Positions 1-6,905 of a stretch of 8,813 bases of DNA are shown here, in pieces. The notes beneath the pieces are model-generated. The model had not been told where the DNA came from. It saw nothing but the letters and a program-made list of their open reading frames with translations, and searched no databases. The first letter of the stretch is position 1; the number at the start of each line of letters is the position of its first letter. Origin of the DNA: an uncultured Micrococcus sp. (GTDB lineage: Bacteria; Actinomycetota; Actinomycetes; Actinomycetales; Micrococcaceae); assembly GCA_946222435.1 (NCBI GenBank), contig CAMIOJ010000069.1:1-8813 (forward strand). Direction: 5' to 3'. Made by a program: the position numbers and the translations under genes.

Positions 1-99
1 GGCCTGGAGACCGTGGTCCCCGCCGAGCCGGCCGCCGCAGACCAGGCACCCGCAGACCGCACCCCCGGGGCCGCACGCCCCGACGCACCCCAGGAGTGA
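1..99 (+). CDS. C-terminal end of an unidentified protein (5' truncated)
   Basis: An open frame enters from the left edge and ends at a TGA at 97-99, giving 32 residues rich in Ala, Pro, Asp and Glu (end ARPDAPQE). Third positions are almost all G or C, as in the genuine genes here. The next gene starts 2 nt after the stop, and its ribosome binding site (AGGAG, 92-96) lies inside the last codons, so the two genes are probably cotranscribed and translationally coupled. The tail is low-complexity and carries no recognisable domain. In related actinobacteria I recall a SURF1-family membrane protein before DUF3817 and guaA, and a charged, Pro-rich tail would fit that. This is inference from remembered gene order only; the visible residues do not identify the protein. 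Confidence 0.7.
   Translation, partial: GLETVVPAEPAAADQAPADRTPGAARPDAPQE
92..96 (+). promoter_or_regulatory. Ribosome binding site that selects ATG 102
   Basis: AGGAG lies 5 nt before ATG 102. The GTG at 96 overlaps it and so cannot use it, and the ATG at 117 is 20 nt away. This favours ATG 102 as the start of the DUF3817 gene. The site is embedded in the final codons of the upstream gene, as expected for coupled translation. Confidence 0.7.
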
Positions 100-101
100 G
101 C

Positions 102-131
102 ATGAGCCAGGACCGCATGAGCCAGGACCGC
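102..131 (+). repeat. 15-bp perfect tandem duplication carrying the start codon
   Basis: The unit ATGAGCCAGGACCGC occurs twice without mismatch (102-116 and 117-131), encoding MSQDR twice. A degenerate third unit follows (132-146, ACGGACCAGGACCCC). It puts two in-frame start codons 15 nt apart and is a likely slippage product. Confidence 0.95.
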
Positions 132-674
132 ACGGACCAGGACCCCCGCCGCGAGCCGGTCGACCCGGACACCCTGCCGGACCCGGAGGACATCACCGAG
201 GAGGACCTCGGCCCCGCCCCGGCCCGTCCGGCCACCACGCGCCGCTTCGCCGGCACCCGCCAGCAGATCCGCGGCGCGAAGACCTTCTTCAAGGCCTGCG
301 CCTGGATCACCGGCATCATGCTGCTCCTGCTGGTGGTCGAGATGATCGCCAAGTACGGCTTCGGCAACGAGGTCTTCGCCGGCGGCGTCACGGCGGACGG
401 CGTGGAGAACTCGTTCGGCTTCCACCCGGAGGACTCGGTCACCGGGGGAGTGAACCTCTCCAGCGCCATCCTCATCGCCCACGGATGGATGTACGTGGTG
501 TACCTCTTCGCCGGCTTCCGCGTGTGGAACTTCATGCGCTGGGCCCCGTCCCGCCTGTTCCTCATGGCCGGCGGCGGAGTGGTCCCGTTCCTGTCCTTCT
601 TCGTGGAGAAGAAGATCGACCGGGACGTCGAGGCGGAGCTGCACCGCTTCCCGGACGCCGCCCGCCGCTACTGA
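102..674 (+). CDS. DUF3817-family integral membrane protein
   Basis: A 190-residue protein in two parts. Residues 1-58 form an acidic, Asp/Pro-rich, probably cytoplasmic tail. Residues 60-172 match what I know of DUF3817, a small three-helix membrane domain: helix 1 about 62-82 (with VVEMIAKYGFG following), helix 2 about 121-142 (containing HGWMYVVYLFAGFRVW), helix 3 about 150-168 (containing GGGVVPFLSFFVEKK). The His-Gly-Trp in helix 2 and the VPFLSF-E segment are the family hallmarks visible. The N-terminal tail is longer than in compact family members. ATG 102 is chosen because AGGAG (92-96) is correctly spaced before it. The first ten codons are a perfect 15-bp duplication, so ATG 117 (185 residues) is a second possible start. 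The gene often sits beside guaA in actinobacteria, but no biochemical role is established to my knowledge. No signal peptide is seen. Confidence 0.88.
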   Translation: MSQDRMSQDRTDQDPRREPVDPDTLPDPEDITEEDLGPAPARPATTRRFAGTRQQIRGAKTFFKACAWITGIMLLLLVVEMIAKYGFGNEVFAGGVTADGVENSFGFHPEDSVTGGVNLSSAILIAHGWMYVVYLFAGFRVWNFMRWAPSRLFLMAGGGVVPFLSFFVEKKIDRDVEAELHRFPDAARRY

Positions 675-718
675 GCCACCGCCTTAGGAGCACCCCGCAG
701 GGGCGCCCGGTCAGGCCC

Positions 719-763
719 ACGACGACGGTCGCGCACCTCGCGAGGGTGCGCGGCCGTCGTCGT
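719..763 (+). terminator. Strong hairpin after the DUF3817 gene, probable terminator
   Basis: The left arm 719-737 (acgacgacggtcgcgcacc) pairs with the right arm 745-763 over 19 bp, with a single G-U wobble (729 with 753) and a 7-nt loop (738-744). There is no U-run after it; a C-rich stretch follows. Actinobacterial intrinsic terminators commonly lack a U tail, so termination is the likely role. It begins 45 nt past the DUF3817 stop and ends just before the guaA promoter region, which would insulate guaA from upstream transcription. A role as a protein-binding inverted repeat acting on guaA is the alternative. Confidence 0.7.
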
Positions 764-786
764 CTCCCCACCCCCGGTGCCTCGAC

Positions 787-792
787 TATCCT
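787..792 (+). promoter_or_regulatory. Predicted -10 element of guaA (leaderless transcript)
   Basis: TATCCT fits the TANNNT -10 consensus of actinobacterial housekeeping sigma factors and ends 6 nt before GTG 799. Transcription should therefore start on or next to the start codon, giving a leaderless mRNA. No Shine-Dalgarno sequence precedes the GTG, in agreement. No convincing -35 hexamer is visible 16-18 nt upstream, where the hairpin at 719-763 ends. With essentially no 5' leader, a riboswitch or attenuator in front of guaA is unlikely. Confidence 0.6.
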
Positions 793-798
793 GGACGG

Positions 799-2418
799 GT
801 GACTGACAACGCACCCCTTGAGGAGAACGCCACCGAGCTGGCCGAGGTGATGCCGACCGTCCTGGTGCTGGACTTCGGCGCACAGTACGCACAGCTGATC
901 GCCCGCCGTGTGCGCGAGGCCAATGTCTACTCCGAGGTCGTCCCGGCCTCGACCCCCGCCGACCAGATCCTGGCTCGCGACCCTGCGGCCCTGGTGCTCT
1001 CGGGCGGGCCGTCCTCGGTCTACGAGGAGGGCGCCCCGCAGCTGGATCCGGCGCTGCTGGAGGCAGGCGTGCCCGTGCTCGGCCTCTGCTACGGCTTCCA
1101 GTCCATCGCGCACGCGCTGGGCGGCACCGTGGCGAAGACCGGCACGCGCGAGTACGGCTCGACCCGGCTGGAGAGCCTGGAGTCCGACTCCGTGCTCTTC
1201 GCCGGGCAGGACGACGACCAGGTGGTCTGGATGTCCCACGGCGACGCCGTCACCGAGGCCCCTGAGGGCTTCGCCGTCACCGCCACCACCTCCGGCGCAC
1301 CGGTCGCGGCCTTCGAGGACCGCGAGCGCCGGATCTTCGGCGTGCAGTGGCACCCGGAGGTCGGCCACTCCTCCCGCGGCCAGGAGGTCATCTCCCACTT
1401 CCTCCACGAGGGGGCCGGGCTGGGCTCCGACTGGACTGCCGCCAACGTGATCGACGAGCAGGTCGCCCTGATCCAGGAGCAGATCGGGGACGCCCGTGCG
1501 ATCTGCGGCCTGTCCGGCGGCGTGGACTCCGCGGTGGCCGCCGCCCTGGTGCAGCGCGCCATCGGCGACCGTCTCACCTGCGTCTACGTGGACCACGGCC
1601 TCATGCGCCAGGACGAGTCGGCGCAGATCGAGAAGGCCTTCGGCGAGTCCACCGGCGGCGCCCGCCTGATCATGGTGGACGCCCGCGAGGACTTCCTGTC
1701 CGCGCTGGCCGGGGTCACGGACCCGGAGCAGAAGCGCAAGGTCATCGGCGAGCGCTTCATCCGCACGTTCGAGAAGGCCCAGGCGGACATCGTCCTGGAG
1801 TCCGCGGACGACCCGCACGCCACGGACGTGAGGTTCCTGGTCCAGGGCACCCTGTACCCGGACGTCGTCGAGTCCGGGGGTGGCGACGGCACCGCGAACA
1901 TCAAGTCCCACCACAACGTGGGCGGCCTGCCGGACGACATCGAGTTCGAGCTCTGCGAGCCGCTGCGCGCCCTGTTCAAGGACGAGGTTCGCGCCGTGGG
2001 CTCCGAGCTCGGCCTGCCGGACGAGATCGTCTGGCGCCAGCCGTTCCCCGGCCCGGGCCTGGGCATCCGCATCATCGGCGAGGTCACCTCCGAGCGCCTG
2101 GACCTGCTGCGCGCGGCCGATGCGATCGTCCGCGCCGAGATGACCGCCGCCGGACTGGACCGCCACATCTGGCAGTGCCCCGTGGTGCTGCTGGCGGACG
2201 TGCGCTCCGTGGGCGTCCAGGGCGACGGCCGCACCTACGGCCACCCGGTGGTGTTGCGCCCCGTCACCTCCGAGGACGCCATGACCGCGGACTGGGCGCG
2301 CATCCCCGAGGACGTGCTCGCCCGCATCTCCAACCGCATCACCAACGAGGTCGACGGCGTCAACCGCGTCGTCCTCGACATCACCAGCAAGCCGCCGGGA
2401 ACCATCGAGTGGGAGTGA
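799..2418 (+). CDS. guaA: GMP synthase (glutamine-hydrolysing)
   Basis: Cytosolic enzyme of the last step of de novo GMP synthesis: XMP + glutamine + ATP gives GMP + glutamate + AMP + PPi. The 539 residues are full length. The class I glutamine amidotransferase domain (about 19-210) has nucleophile Cys97 in GLCYGFQ and the His185/Glu187 pair in VQWHPEV. The ATP-pyrophosphatase domain follows, with the PP-loop SGGVDS at 239-244. The C-terminal dimerisation domain has the hallmark segments QGTLYPDVVESGG, IKSHHNVGGLP, RQPFPGPGLGIR, QGDGRTYGHP and the exact family ending ITSKPPGTIEWE. All catalytic residues are present. GTG 799 is chosen because a -10 element lies 6 nt before it; ATG 850 (MPTVLVLDFGAQ) is a possible later start that would trim a non-conserved 17-residue extension. 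It is probably a single-gene transcript, bounded by hairpins on both sides. Codon use matches its neighbours. Confidence 0.98.
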   Translation: MTDNAPLEENATELAEVMPTVLVLDFGAQYAQLIARRVREANVYSEVVPASTPADQILARDPAALVLSGGPSSVYEEGAPQLDPALLEAGVPVLGLCYGFQSIAHALGGTVAKTGTREYGSTRLESLESDSVLFAGQDDDQVVWMSHGDAVTEAPEGFAVTATTSGAPVAAFEDRERRIFGVQWHPEVGHSSRGQEVISHFLHEGAGLGSDWTAANVIDEQVALIQEQIGDARAICGLSGGVDSAVAAALVQRAIGDRLTCVYVDHGLMRQDESAQIEKAFGESTGGARLIMVDAREDFLSALAGVTDPEQKRKVIGERFIRTFEKAQADIVLESADDPHATDVRFLVQGTLYPDVVESGGGDGTANIKSHHNVGGLPDDIEFELCEPLRALFKDEVRAVGSELGLPDEIVWRQPFPGPGLGIRIIGEVTSERLDLLRAADAIVRAEMTAAGLDRHIWQCPVVLLADVRSVGVQGDGRTYGHPVVLRPVTSEDAMTADWARIPEDVLARISNRITNEVDGVNRVVLDITSKPPGTIEWE

Positions 2419-2427
2419 GCGGCCGCA

Positions 2428-2474
2428 GCGACCGCCGTGGACCCGGGCCGAACGCCCGCGCCCGCGGCGGTCGC
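2428..2474 (+). terminator. Nested GC-rich hairpin after guaA, probable terminator
   Basis: Outer arms gcgaccgccgtgg (2428-2440) and 2462-2474 pair over 13 bp with one G-U wobble (2438 with 2464). Inside the loop a second stem, cgggc (2444-2448) with gcccg (2454-2458), closes a 5-nt loop. It starts 9 nt after the guaA stop and has no U tail. The position and stability fit an actinobacterial intrinsic terminator separating guaA from the helicase-like gene. Confidence 0.65.
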
Positions 2475-2561
2475 ACGGCCATTCCCGTCCGCCGACCGTG
2501 ACCCGACGACCTCGCACCCTGCGCGCCTGAGCCGCGTGGACCAGGAAGGACCGACCCCACC

Positions 2562-5500
2562 GTGACCGAGCACCAGTTCCCGCGCCTGAACCGGGCCCGC
2601 GCCGCCGCCTCCGGCGAGACCGCCGGCGACGAGCAGCGCCCGGACCCGGCCACCTGGGTCTCCTCGCTGGGCTCCGGCGCGGAGAGCGACACGATGCTGC
2701 GCTTCGCCCCCTCGGCGCAGAACAGCATCGACGTCACCCAGGGCAACAGCTCCGGCCTGTCCCAGCTCATGCTGGGCCGGCGCACGCGTCTGTCCACCCT
2801 GCTGCGCACCGAGGAGGAGCGGGAGCAGGCACGCAGCGTGTCCCTCGCCCTGCGCGCGAAGGTCCGCGAGCTGTCCGAGGAGCGCGGCATCGACGTGGGC
2901 GCCCTCGCCGTGGGCGTGGCCTCCTGGACGGCGGTGGAGGACGGCCGCCGCGAGCGCCGCTCCGCCCCGGTCATGCTGGCCCGCGTGGCCACCGCCATGC
3001 GCCGTGGGGCCCGGGGACGGGACGAGATGGAGGTGCAGATCGTCGAGCAGGCCGAGCTCAACCCGGCCCTCGTGCGCAACCTCCGCCGCCACCACGGCAT
3101 CGAGCTGGACCCGGACGCCTTCCGGCACGCCGCCTACGCCATGGCCCGCCTCGAGCCGGCCCCCGCCCTGCACCTGCTGCAGGAGAAGGCCGGCCACCTC
3201 ACGGACTTCCAGGTGGAGCACCGCCTGCTCGTCTCCACGTTCGCGGACCTGGGGGACACCGCCCGCGTGCCGGAGTCCCTCGAGCACCGGCCCGTGGTGC
3301 AGGCGCTCTACGACGCCGGCACCGGCATGGTCCCGCGCCGCCGGAGCCTCGAGGACACGGGGCTGCTGCCCGTGGCGCAGCGCAGCGCCGCGGACGAGCG
3401 CCACGTGCTGGACGCGGACCCCTCCCAGCAGCGCGTGCTGGACCATGCCCTGGCGGGGGAGTCCTTCCTCGTCCAGGCCGCGCCCGGCACCGGACAGACC
3501 CAGACGGCCGCGAACCTTGCCGCCCAGCTGGCTTGGGGCGGCAAGCGGGTGCTGGTGGTGGCGGAGCGCTCCGCCGCCCTGGACGACGTCCGCGGCCGGC
3601 TGGCCTCCGTGGGCCTGGAGGACACCGTCCTCCACGTCCCGTCCCACCCGGACCCCGAGCCGCTGCGTCGGAGCCTGGTGCAGGCCGTGCTCCGCGCCGA
3701 GCGGGCGCAGGCCCCGGACACCGACCGGCTCCGGCAGGAGCTCGCCGAGCACCACGCCCGCCTGTCCGAGCACGTCTCCTCGCTTCACCACGTCCGTCCG
3801 CGCTGGGGCTGCTCGCCCTACCAAGCCATGCAGGCGCTCGCCGCACTGACCTCCCTGCAGCCCTCGCCGGCCACCACCGTGCGCCTCAAGCGCTCCGTCC
3901 TGGACTCCACCGTCAACCGTCAGGCCGTGGCGGAGCAGCTCGTCCGCGCCGGCGAGCTCGGCGCGTTCTCCGCCGCCTCCACCCAGTCCCGCTGGTTCGG
4001 CGCCCGCGTCCGCAACGTCCAGGAGACCGAGGCCGCCACCGAGCTCGTCGAGGAGCTCGCGGCCCGCCTGGCGATCGCCCGGCGTGCCGTGGAGTCCGCG
4101 GCCCGCGAGGCGGGCCTGCGCCCGGCCGCCACCGTGGCCGGCTGGGCCGAGCAGGTGGAGCTGTACCACGCCGTGCGGCGGTCCCTGCAGACCTTCACCC
4201 CGGAGGTCTACGCCCAGGACGTGCCCGCGATGGTGGCCGCCACCGCCTCCAGCTCCTGGCGTCGCGGCCACATGGTGGAGATGTCCTCCGTGACCCGCGC
4301 CCGCCTGCGCCGTGCCGCCAAGGACGTGGTCCGCCCCGGCGTGCACCCGGAGGACCTGCACGCGGCCCTCGTCCAGGTGGAGGAGCAGCAGACCGTGTGG
4401 ACCCGCTTCGCCGGCGGCCCGTCCACGCCCTCGGCGCCGGGCATGACCGACCGCGCCCTGGACGCGGTGGCGGACGTGGTGGACCGCCTGGACCGGCTGC
4501 AGGAGGTCCTGGCCGCCGAGCAGACCGAGGACGCCCCGCTGGTGGACCGGGACGTGGACGACCTCGCCGCCCTCGTGGACGGACTGGTGGCGGACCGCGA
4601 GACGCTGGCCTCCCTGCCGGAGCGCACCCTCGTGCTGGACCGGCTGCGGGACCACGGCCTGGACGAGCTGCTCCAGGACCTGCACCGCCGTGAGGTCCCG
4701 ACCGGCAACCTCTCCGGCGAGCTCGAGCTCGCCTGGTGGCAGTCCGCCCTCGAGGCCATGATCTCCGGGGACGACTTCCTCGCCATGATGGACGGGGAGG
4801 CGCTGACCGCCGTGGAGCGGCGCTACCGCGAGCTGGACCGGGCCCACCTGGACTCCGGCGCCGCGCGCCTGCGCCACCGGCTGGGCACCCTGTGGAAGGA
4901 GGCGCTCGGCCGCTACCGCGCCGATGCCGCCGTGCTGCGGAACCTGCTGAAGCAGGGCACCGTCACCGTCTCGGCGCTGACCACGATCACCCCGGAGCTG
5001 CTCCAGCCCCTCGTGCCGATCGTGACGACCTCGCCGATGGCCCTCACCGAGTTCGGCGACGACTGGGAGGCGGACACCGTCATCCTGCTCGAGTCCGCGT
5101 CCACCTCGCTGGCCTCCGCCATGGGCGCGCTCCTGCGCGCCGAGCAGGTCATCGCGTTCGGCGACCCCGTCCTGGGCCGCCCGCAGCCCTTCCAGGTGTC
5201 CGTGGACCCCACGGCCACCGCCGGACCGCTGCGCCCCCTCGCCTCGGCCCACGCCGCCCTCGAGGACGTGCTGCCCACCGTGCCGCTGCGCACCGTCCAC
5301 CGCGGCCTCGAGCGCACCCTGGTGAGGATCCTCTCGGCCGCGAACTACGAGGGCGCCCTGGACGCCGTCCCGCACGCCGGGGAGCTCACCGGCCGGGACC
5401 GCCCCGTGGTGGCCCACTACCTGGAGGACGGCACCGGCATCCCGCTCACCGGCGGCGACGCCGTGGTCTCCACGGTCGCGGACGTGACCCGCACCGTCGA

Positions 5501-6314
5501 GCTGGTCTTCGAGCACATCCGCTCCCGCCCGGAGAAGTCCCTGGCCGTGGTCACCGTGTCCGAGCAGCACGCCCGCAAGGTCGCCGCCGCCGTGCGCGCC
5601 ACCGCCGCCAAGAACCGGTGGGCCCTGGACTTCCTCTCCCGCGGCCGCGCCGAGGACGACCCCCGCGAACCCTTCGTGATCGCCCCCGTGGTCCGGGCGG
5701 ACGGGATCGTGCGCGACGAAGTCGTGTTCACCCACGGCTACGGCCGCACCCCGCACGGCCGCGTGGTCCACCACTTCGGCGCGTTCTCCGACCCGGACGG
5801 CGCCCGCATGGTGGCGCGGGCCTTCACCCGGGCCCGGGAGCGGATGCACCTGGTCTCCGCGCTGCGGGCGAAGGACCTCGACGAGGACCGGCTCTCCGGC
5901 GGCGCCCTGGACTTCTACCGGATCCTGCAGGCCTACTTCGGCGACAGTGAGAAGGTCCCCGGCACGGGCGTGCCCAACCCGCTCAGCCAGGACCTCGTCC
6001 GCCGCCTCGGCGAGCACGGCGCGAAGATATGGCCCCTGTTCGGCTCCGTGATGGACATGGCGGTGTGGGACCCGCAGGGCGATGCCGCCCCGCTGGCCGT
6101 CGCCTCCGACGGCGCGGACACCTACACCTCGCTGACCGTCCGGGAACGCTCCCGCCTGTTGCCCGAGGCCCTTCAGGCCCGCGGCTGGGACCCGGTGACC
6201 CAGTGGACCATCGACGTGTTCGCAGACCCGGAGGCCCTGGCCGACCGCTACGCCGACCGGCTCGGCGTGGACCCGGACGCGGCCGAGGACGACCCGGCCG
6301 ACCGGCAGGGCTGA
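2562..6314 (+). CDS. Large DUF4011/superfamily 1 helicase-like protein with C-terminal nuclease-like fold, probably a pseudoenzyme
   Basis: A 1250-residue soluble protein, translated from GTG 2562 behind AGGAAGGA (2543-2550; an 11-nt spacer, rather long). Order of parts: DUF4011-like N-terminal region (about 45-180, with DVTQGNSSGLSQLMLGRRTRL and NPALVRNLRR); P-loop at 305-315; helical, coiled-coil-prone middle (about 380-800, containing RWFGARVRN at 477); second motor half with LLESAS (842-847), FGDP (866-869), GYGR (1059-1062) and FTRAR (1088-1092); C-terminal Vsr/MTES_1575-type nuclease-like region (about 1135-1240). Deviations are clear. The Walker A Lys is Gln312 (APGTGQTQT), the Asp of the Walker B DE pair is Leu843, and the usual nuclease EXD reads A1181-S-D1183, though D1165 (VMDMAV) remains. 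The frame is long and intact with normal codon use, so this is a maintained gene rather than decay. Relatives are annotated as AAA ATPase or DNA helicase. I infer a nucleic-acid-associated role without normal ATP-driven unwinding; the function is unknown. Confidence 0.85.
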   Translation: MTEHQFPRLNRARAAASGETAGDEQRPDPATWVSSLGSGAESDTMLRFAPSAQNSIDVTQGNSSGLSQLMLGRRTRLSTLLRTEEEREQARSVSLALRAKVRELSEERGIDVGALAVGVASWTAVEDGRRERRSAPVMLARVATAMRRGARGRDEMEVQIVEQAELNPALVRNLRRHHGIELDPDAFRHAAYAMARLEPAPALHLLQEKAGHLTDFQVEHRLLVSTFADLGDTARVPESLEHRPVVQALYDAGTGMVPRRRSLEDTGLLPVAQRSAADERHVLDADPSQQRVLDHALAGESFLVQAAPGTGQTQTAANLAAQLAWGGKRVLVVAERSAALDDVRGRLASVGLEDTVLHVPSHPDPEPLRRSLVQAVLRAERAQAPDTDRLRQELAEHHARLSEHVSSLHHVRPRWGCSPYQAMQALAALTSLQPSPATTVRLKRSVLDSTVNRQAVAEQLVRAGELGAFSAASTQSRWFGARVRNVQETEAATELVEELAARLAIARRAVESAAREAGLRPAATVAGWAEQVELYHAVRRSLQTFTPEVYAQDVPAMVAATASSSWRRGHMVEMSSVTRARLRRAAKDVVRPGVHPEDLHAALVQVEEQQTVWTRFAGGPSTPSAPGMTDRALDAVADVVDRLDRLQEVLAAEQTEDAPLVDRDVDDLAALVDGLVADRETLASLPERTLVLDRLRDHGLDELLQDLHRREVPTGNLSGELELAWWQSALEAMISGDDFLAMMDGEALTAVERRYRELDRAHLDSGAARLRHRLGTLWKEALGRYRADAAVLRNLLKQGTVTVSALTTITPELLQPLVPIVTTSPMALTEFGDDWEADTVILLESASTSLASAMGALLRAEQVIAFGDPVLGRPQPFQVSVDPTATAGPLRPLASAHAALEDVLPTVPLRTVHRGLERTLVRILSAANYEGALDAVPHAGELTGRDRPVVAHYLEDGTGIPLTGGDAVVSTVADVTRTVELVFEHIRSRPEKSLAVVTVSEQHARKVAAAVRATAAKNRWALDFLSRGRAEDDPREPFVIAPVVRADGIVRDEVVFTHGYGRTPHGRVVHHFGAFSDPDGARMVARAFTRARERMHLVSALRAKDLDEDRLSGGALDFYRILQAYFGDSEKVPGTGVPNPLSQDLVRRLGEHGAKIWPLFGSVMDMAVWDPQGDAAPLAVASDGADTYTSLTVRERSRLLPEALQARGWDPVTQWTIDVFADPEALADRYADRLGVDPDAAEDDPADRQG

Positions 6315-6317
6315 ACG

Positions 6318-6569
6318 GTGACCGGCTCCCGCCGCCGCGGCCCGCGCCGCGCGGACGCCCCCGGCACCGGACCGGCCCCCGCGGACGGTCCCGAGCCGCG
6401 CCTGCCCGGCCAGGACACAGACCCGGCGAGCGGACCCGCGCAGGGGGGCGCCGTCGTCGGGAAGGACCGGAGGACGGGACCGACGGGACGCCGCCCGGCC
6501 GAGCCGCGCGAGCCGATCGACCCGCTCGGACGGTGGCTTCTCGAGCAGCGGCCGCCCCACTGGGGCTGA
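6318..6569 (+). CDS. Small basic Pro-rich protein with conserved-looking aromatic C-terminus
   Basis: An 83-residue protein starting at GTG 6318, only 3 nt after the stop of the helicase-like gene, so almost certainly translated by coupling; no separate promoter is seen. Residues 1-65 are low-complexity and disordered-looking, with many Arg, Pro, Gly and Asp. Residues 68-83 (DPLGRWLLEQRPPHWG) are quite different: a short predicted helix ending in RPPHW. I recall similar endings in small hypothetical proteins of related actinobacteria, but I cannot verify this here. No membrane segment, signal peptide or enzyme motif is visible. The position suggests an accessory or partner of the large protein upstream, with the C-terminal tail as a docking peptide; that is inference. 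Overlapping frames on both strands have poorer composition and no family-like segments. Confidence 0.65.
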   Translation: MTGSRRRGPRRADAPGTGPAPADGPEPRLPGQDTDPASGPAQGGAVVGKDRRTGPTGRRPAEPREPIDPLGRWLLEQRPPHWG

Positions 6570-6602
6570 CCCACGCGCCGCGGACCTGACGCTGCCGGCG
6601 GC

Positions 6603-6836
6603 TCAGTCCGAGGACGACCCCGAGGATCCGGAGGAGTCCGAGGAGGACGAGCCGGACGCGCTCCGCGAGTCCGTGCGGTAGAAGCCCCCGCCCTTGAACG
6701 TCACGCCCACGGACCCGTACTGCTTGCGCAGCGTCCCGCCGCACTCGGGGCACTCGGTCAGGGCGTCGTCGGAGAAGGACTGGACGATGTCGAAGGCGTG
6801 GTCGCAGTCCTTGCAGCGGTAGGCGTAGGTGGGCAT
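6603..6836 (-). CDS. FmdB-family zinc-ribbon protein
   Basis: A 77-residue protein starting at ATG 6836 behind GAAGGA (6842-6847, 5-nt spacer). The N-terminal MPTYAYRC with C8-X2-C11 and the CPEC pair (C29, C32) form the four-cysteine zinc ribbon of the FmdB/CxxC_CxxC_SSSS family. The following GVTFKGGGFYRTD (44-56) is also typical. Residues 57-77 are a Ser-rich tail (14 of 21 Ser, with Gly and Asp), which is normal for the family and gives it one of its names. FmdB proteins were named as putative regulators of amidase/formamidase genes, but a role for the stand-alone actinobacterial members is not established. It has its own predicted promoter 92 nt downstream of the cyclo-ligase stop and could also be read as the second gene of that unit. 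Its 3' end converges with the plus-strand operon, with 33 nt between stops and no convincing terminator there. Confidence 0.93.
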   Translation of the reverse strand: MPTYAYRCKDCDHAFDIVQSFSDDALTECPECGGTLRKQYGSVGVTFKGGGFYRTDSRSASGSSSSDSSGSSGSSSD

Positions 6837-6905
6837 GGGGATCCTTCGTGGGGCAGCGGTGCGTGGGCGCCGGCACGGCCCGTGCGGGCCCCGGCTCGAT
6901 CAAGG

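Noticed and set aside
562..2517. A 651-codon minus-strand frame covering guaA
   Set aside because: Antisense shadow. The guaA frame contains every catalytic motif and the exact family C-terminus.
2475..2561. Promoter for the helicase-like gene
   Set aside because: I could not find a TANNNT element with suitable spacing; CACCCT at 2515-2520 is too weak to list, though a promoter is needed if the guaA hairpin terminates fully.
2235..6560. A 1441-codon open frame on the minus strand opposite the helicase-like gene
   Set aside because: It is a mirror of a real gene in very GC-rich DNA, where stops are rare in the antisense frame. Its product is rich in Gly, His, Val and Arg with no family motif, while the plus strand shows ordered helicase motifs.
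6029..6589. A 186-codon plus-strand frame overlapping the end of the helicase-like gene and the small gene
   Set aside because: It is out of frame with both. The Arg/Gly/Pro-rich product is typical of a shadow, and the gene in the other frame has the ordered C-terminal tail.
6603..6672. Ser-rich simple-sequence tail of the FmdB protein as a possible unusual expansion
   Set aside because: Serine-rich tails are a known trait of this family, so the stretch is expected.
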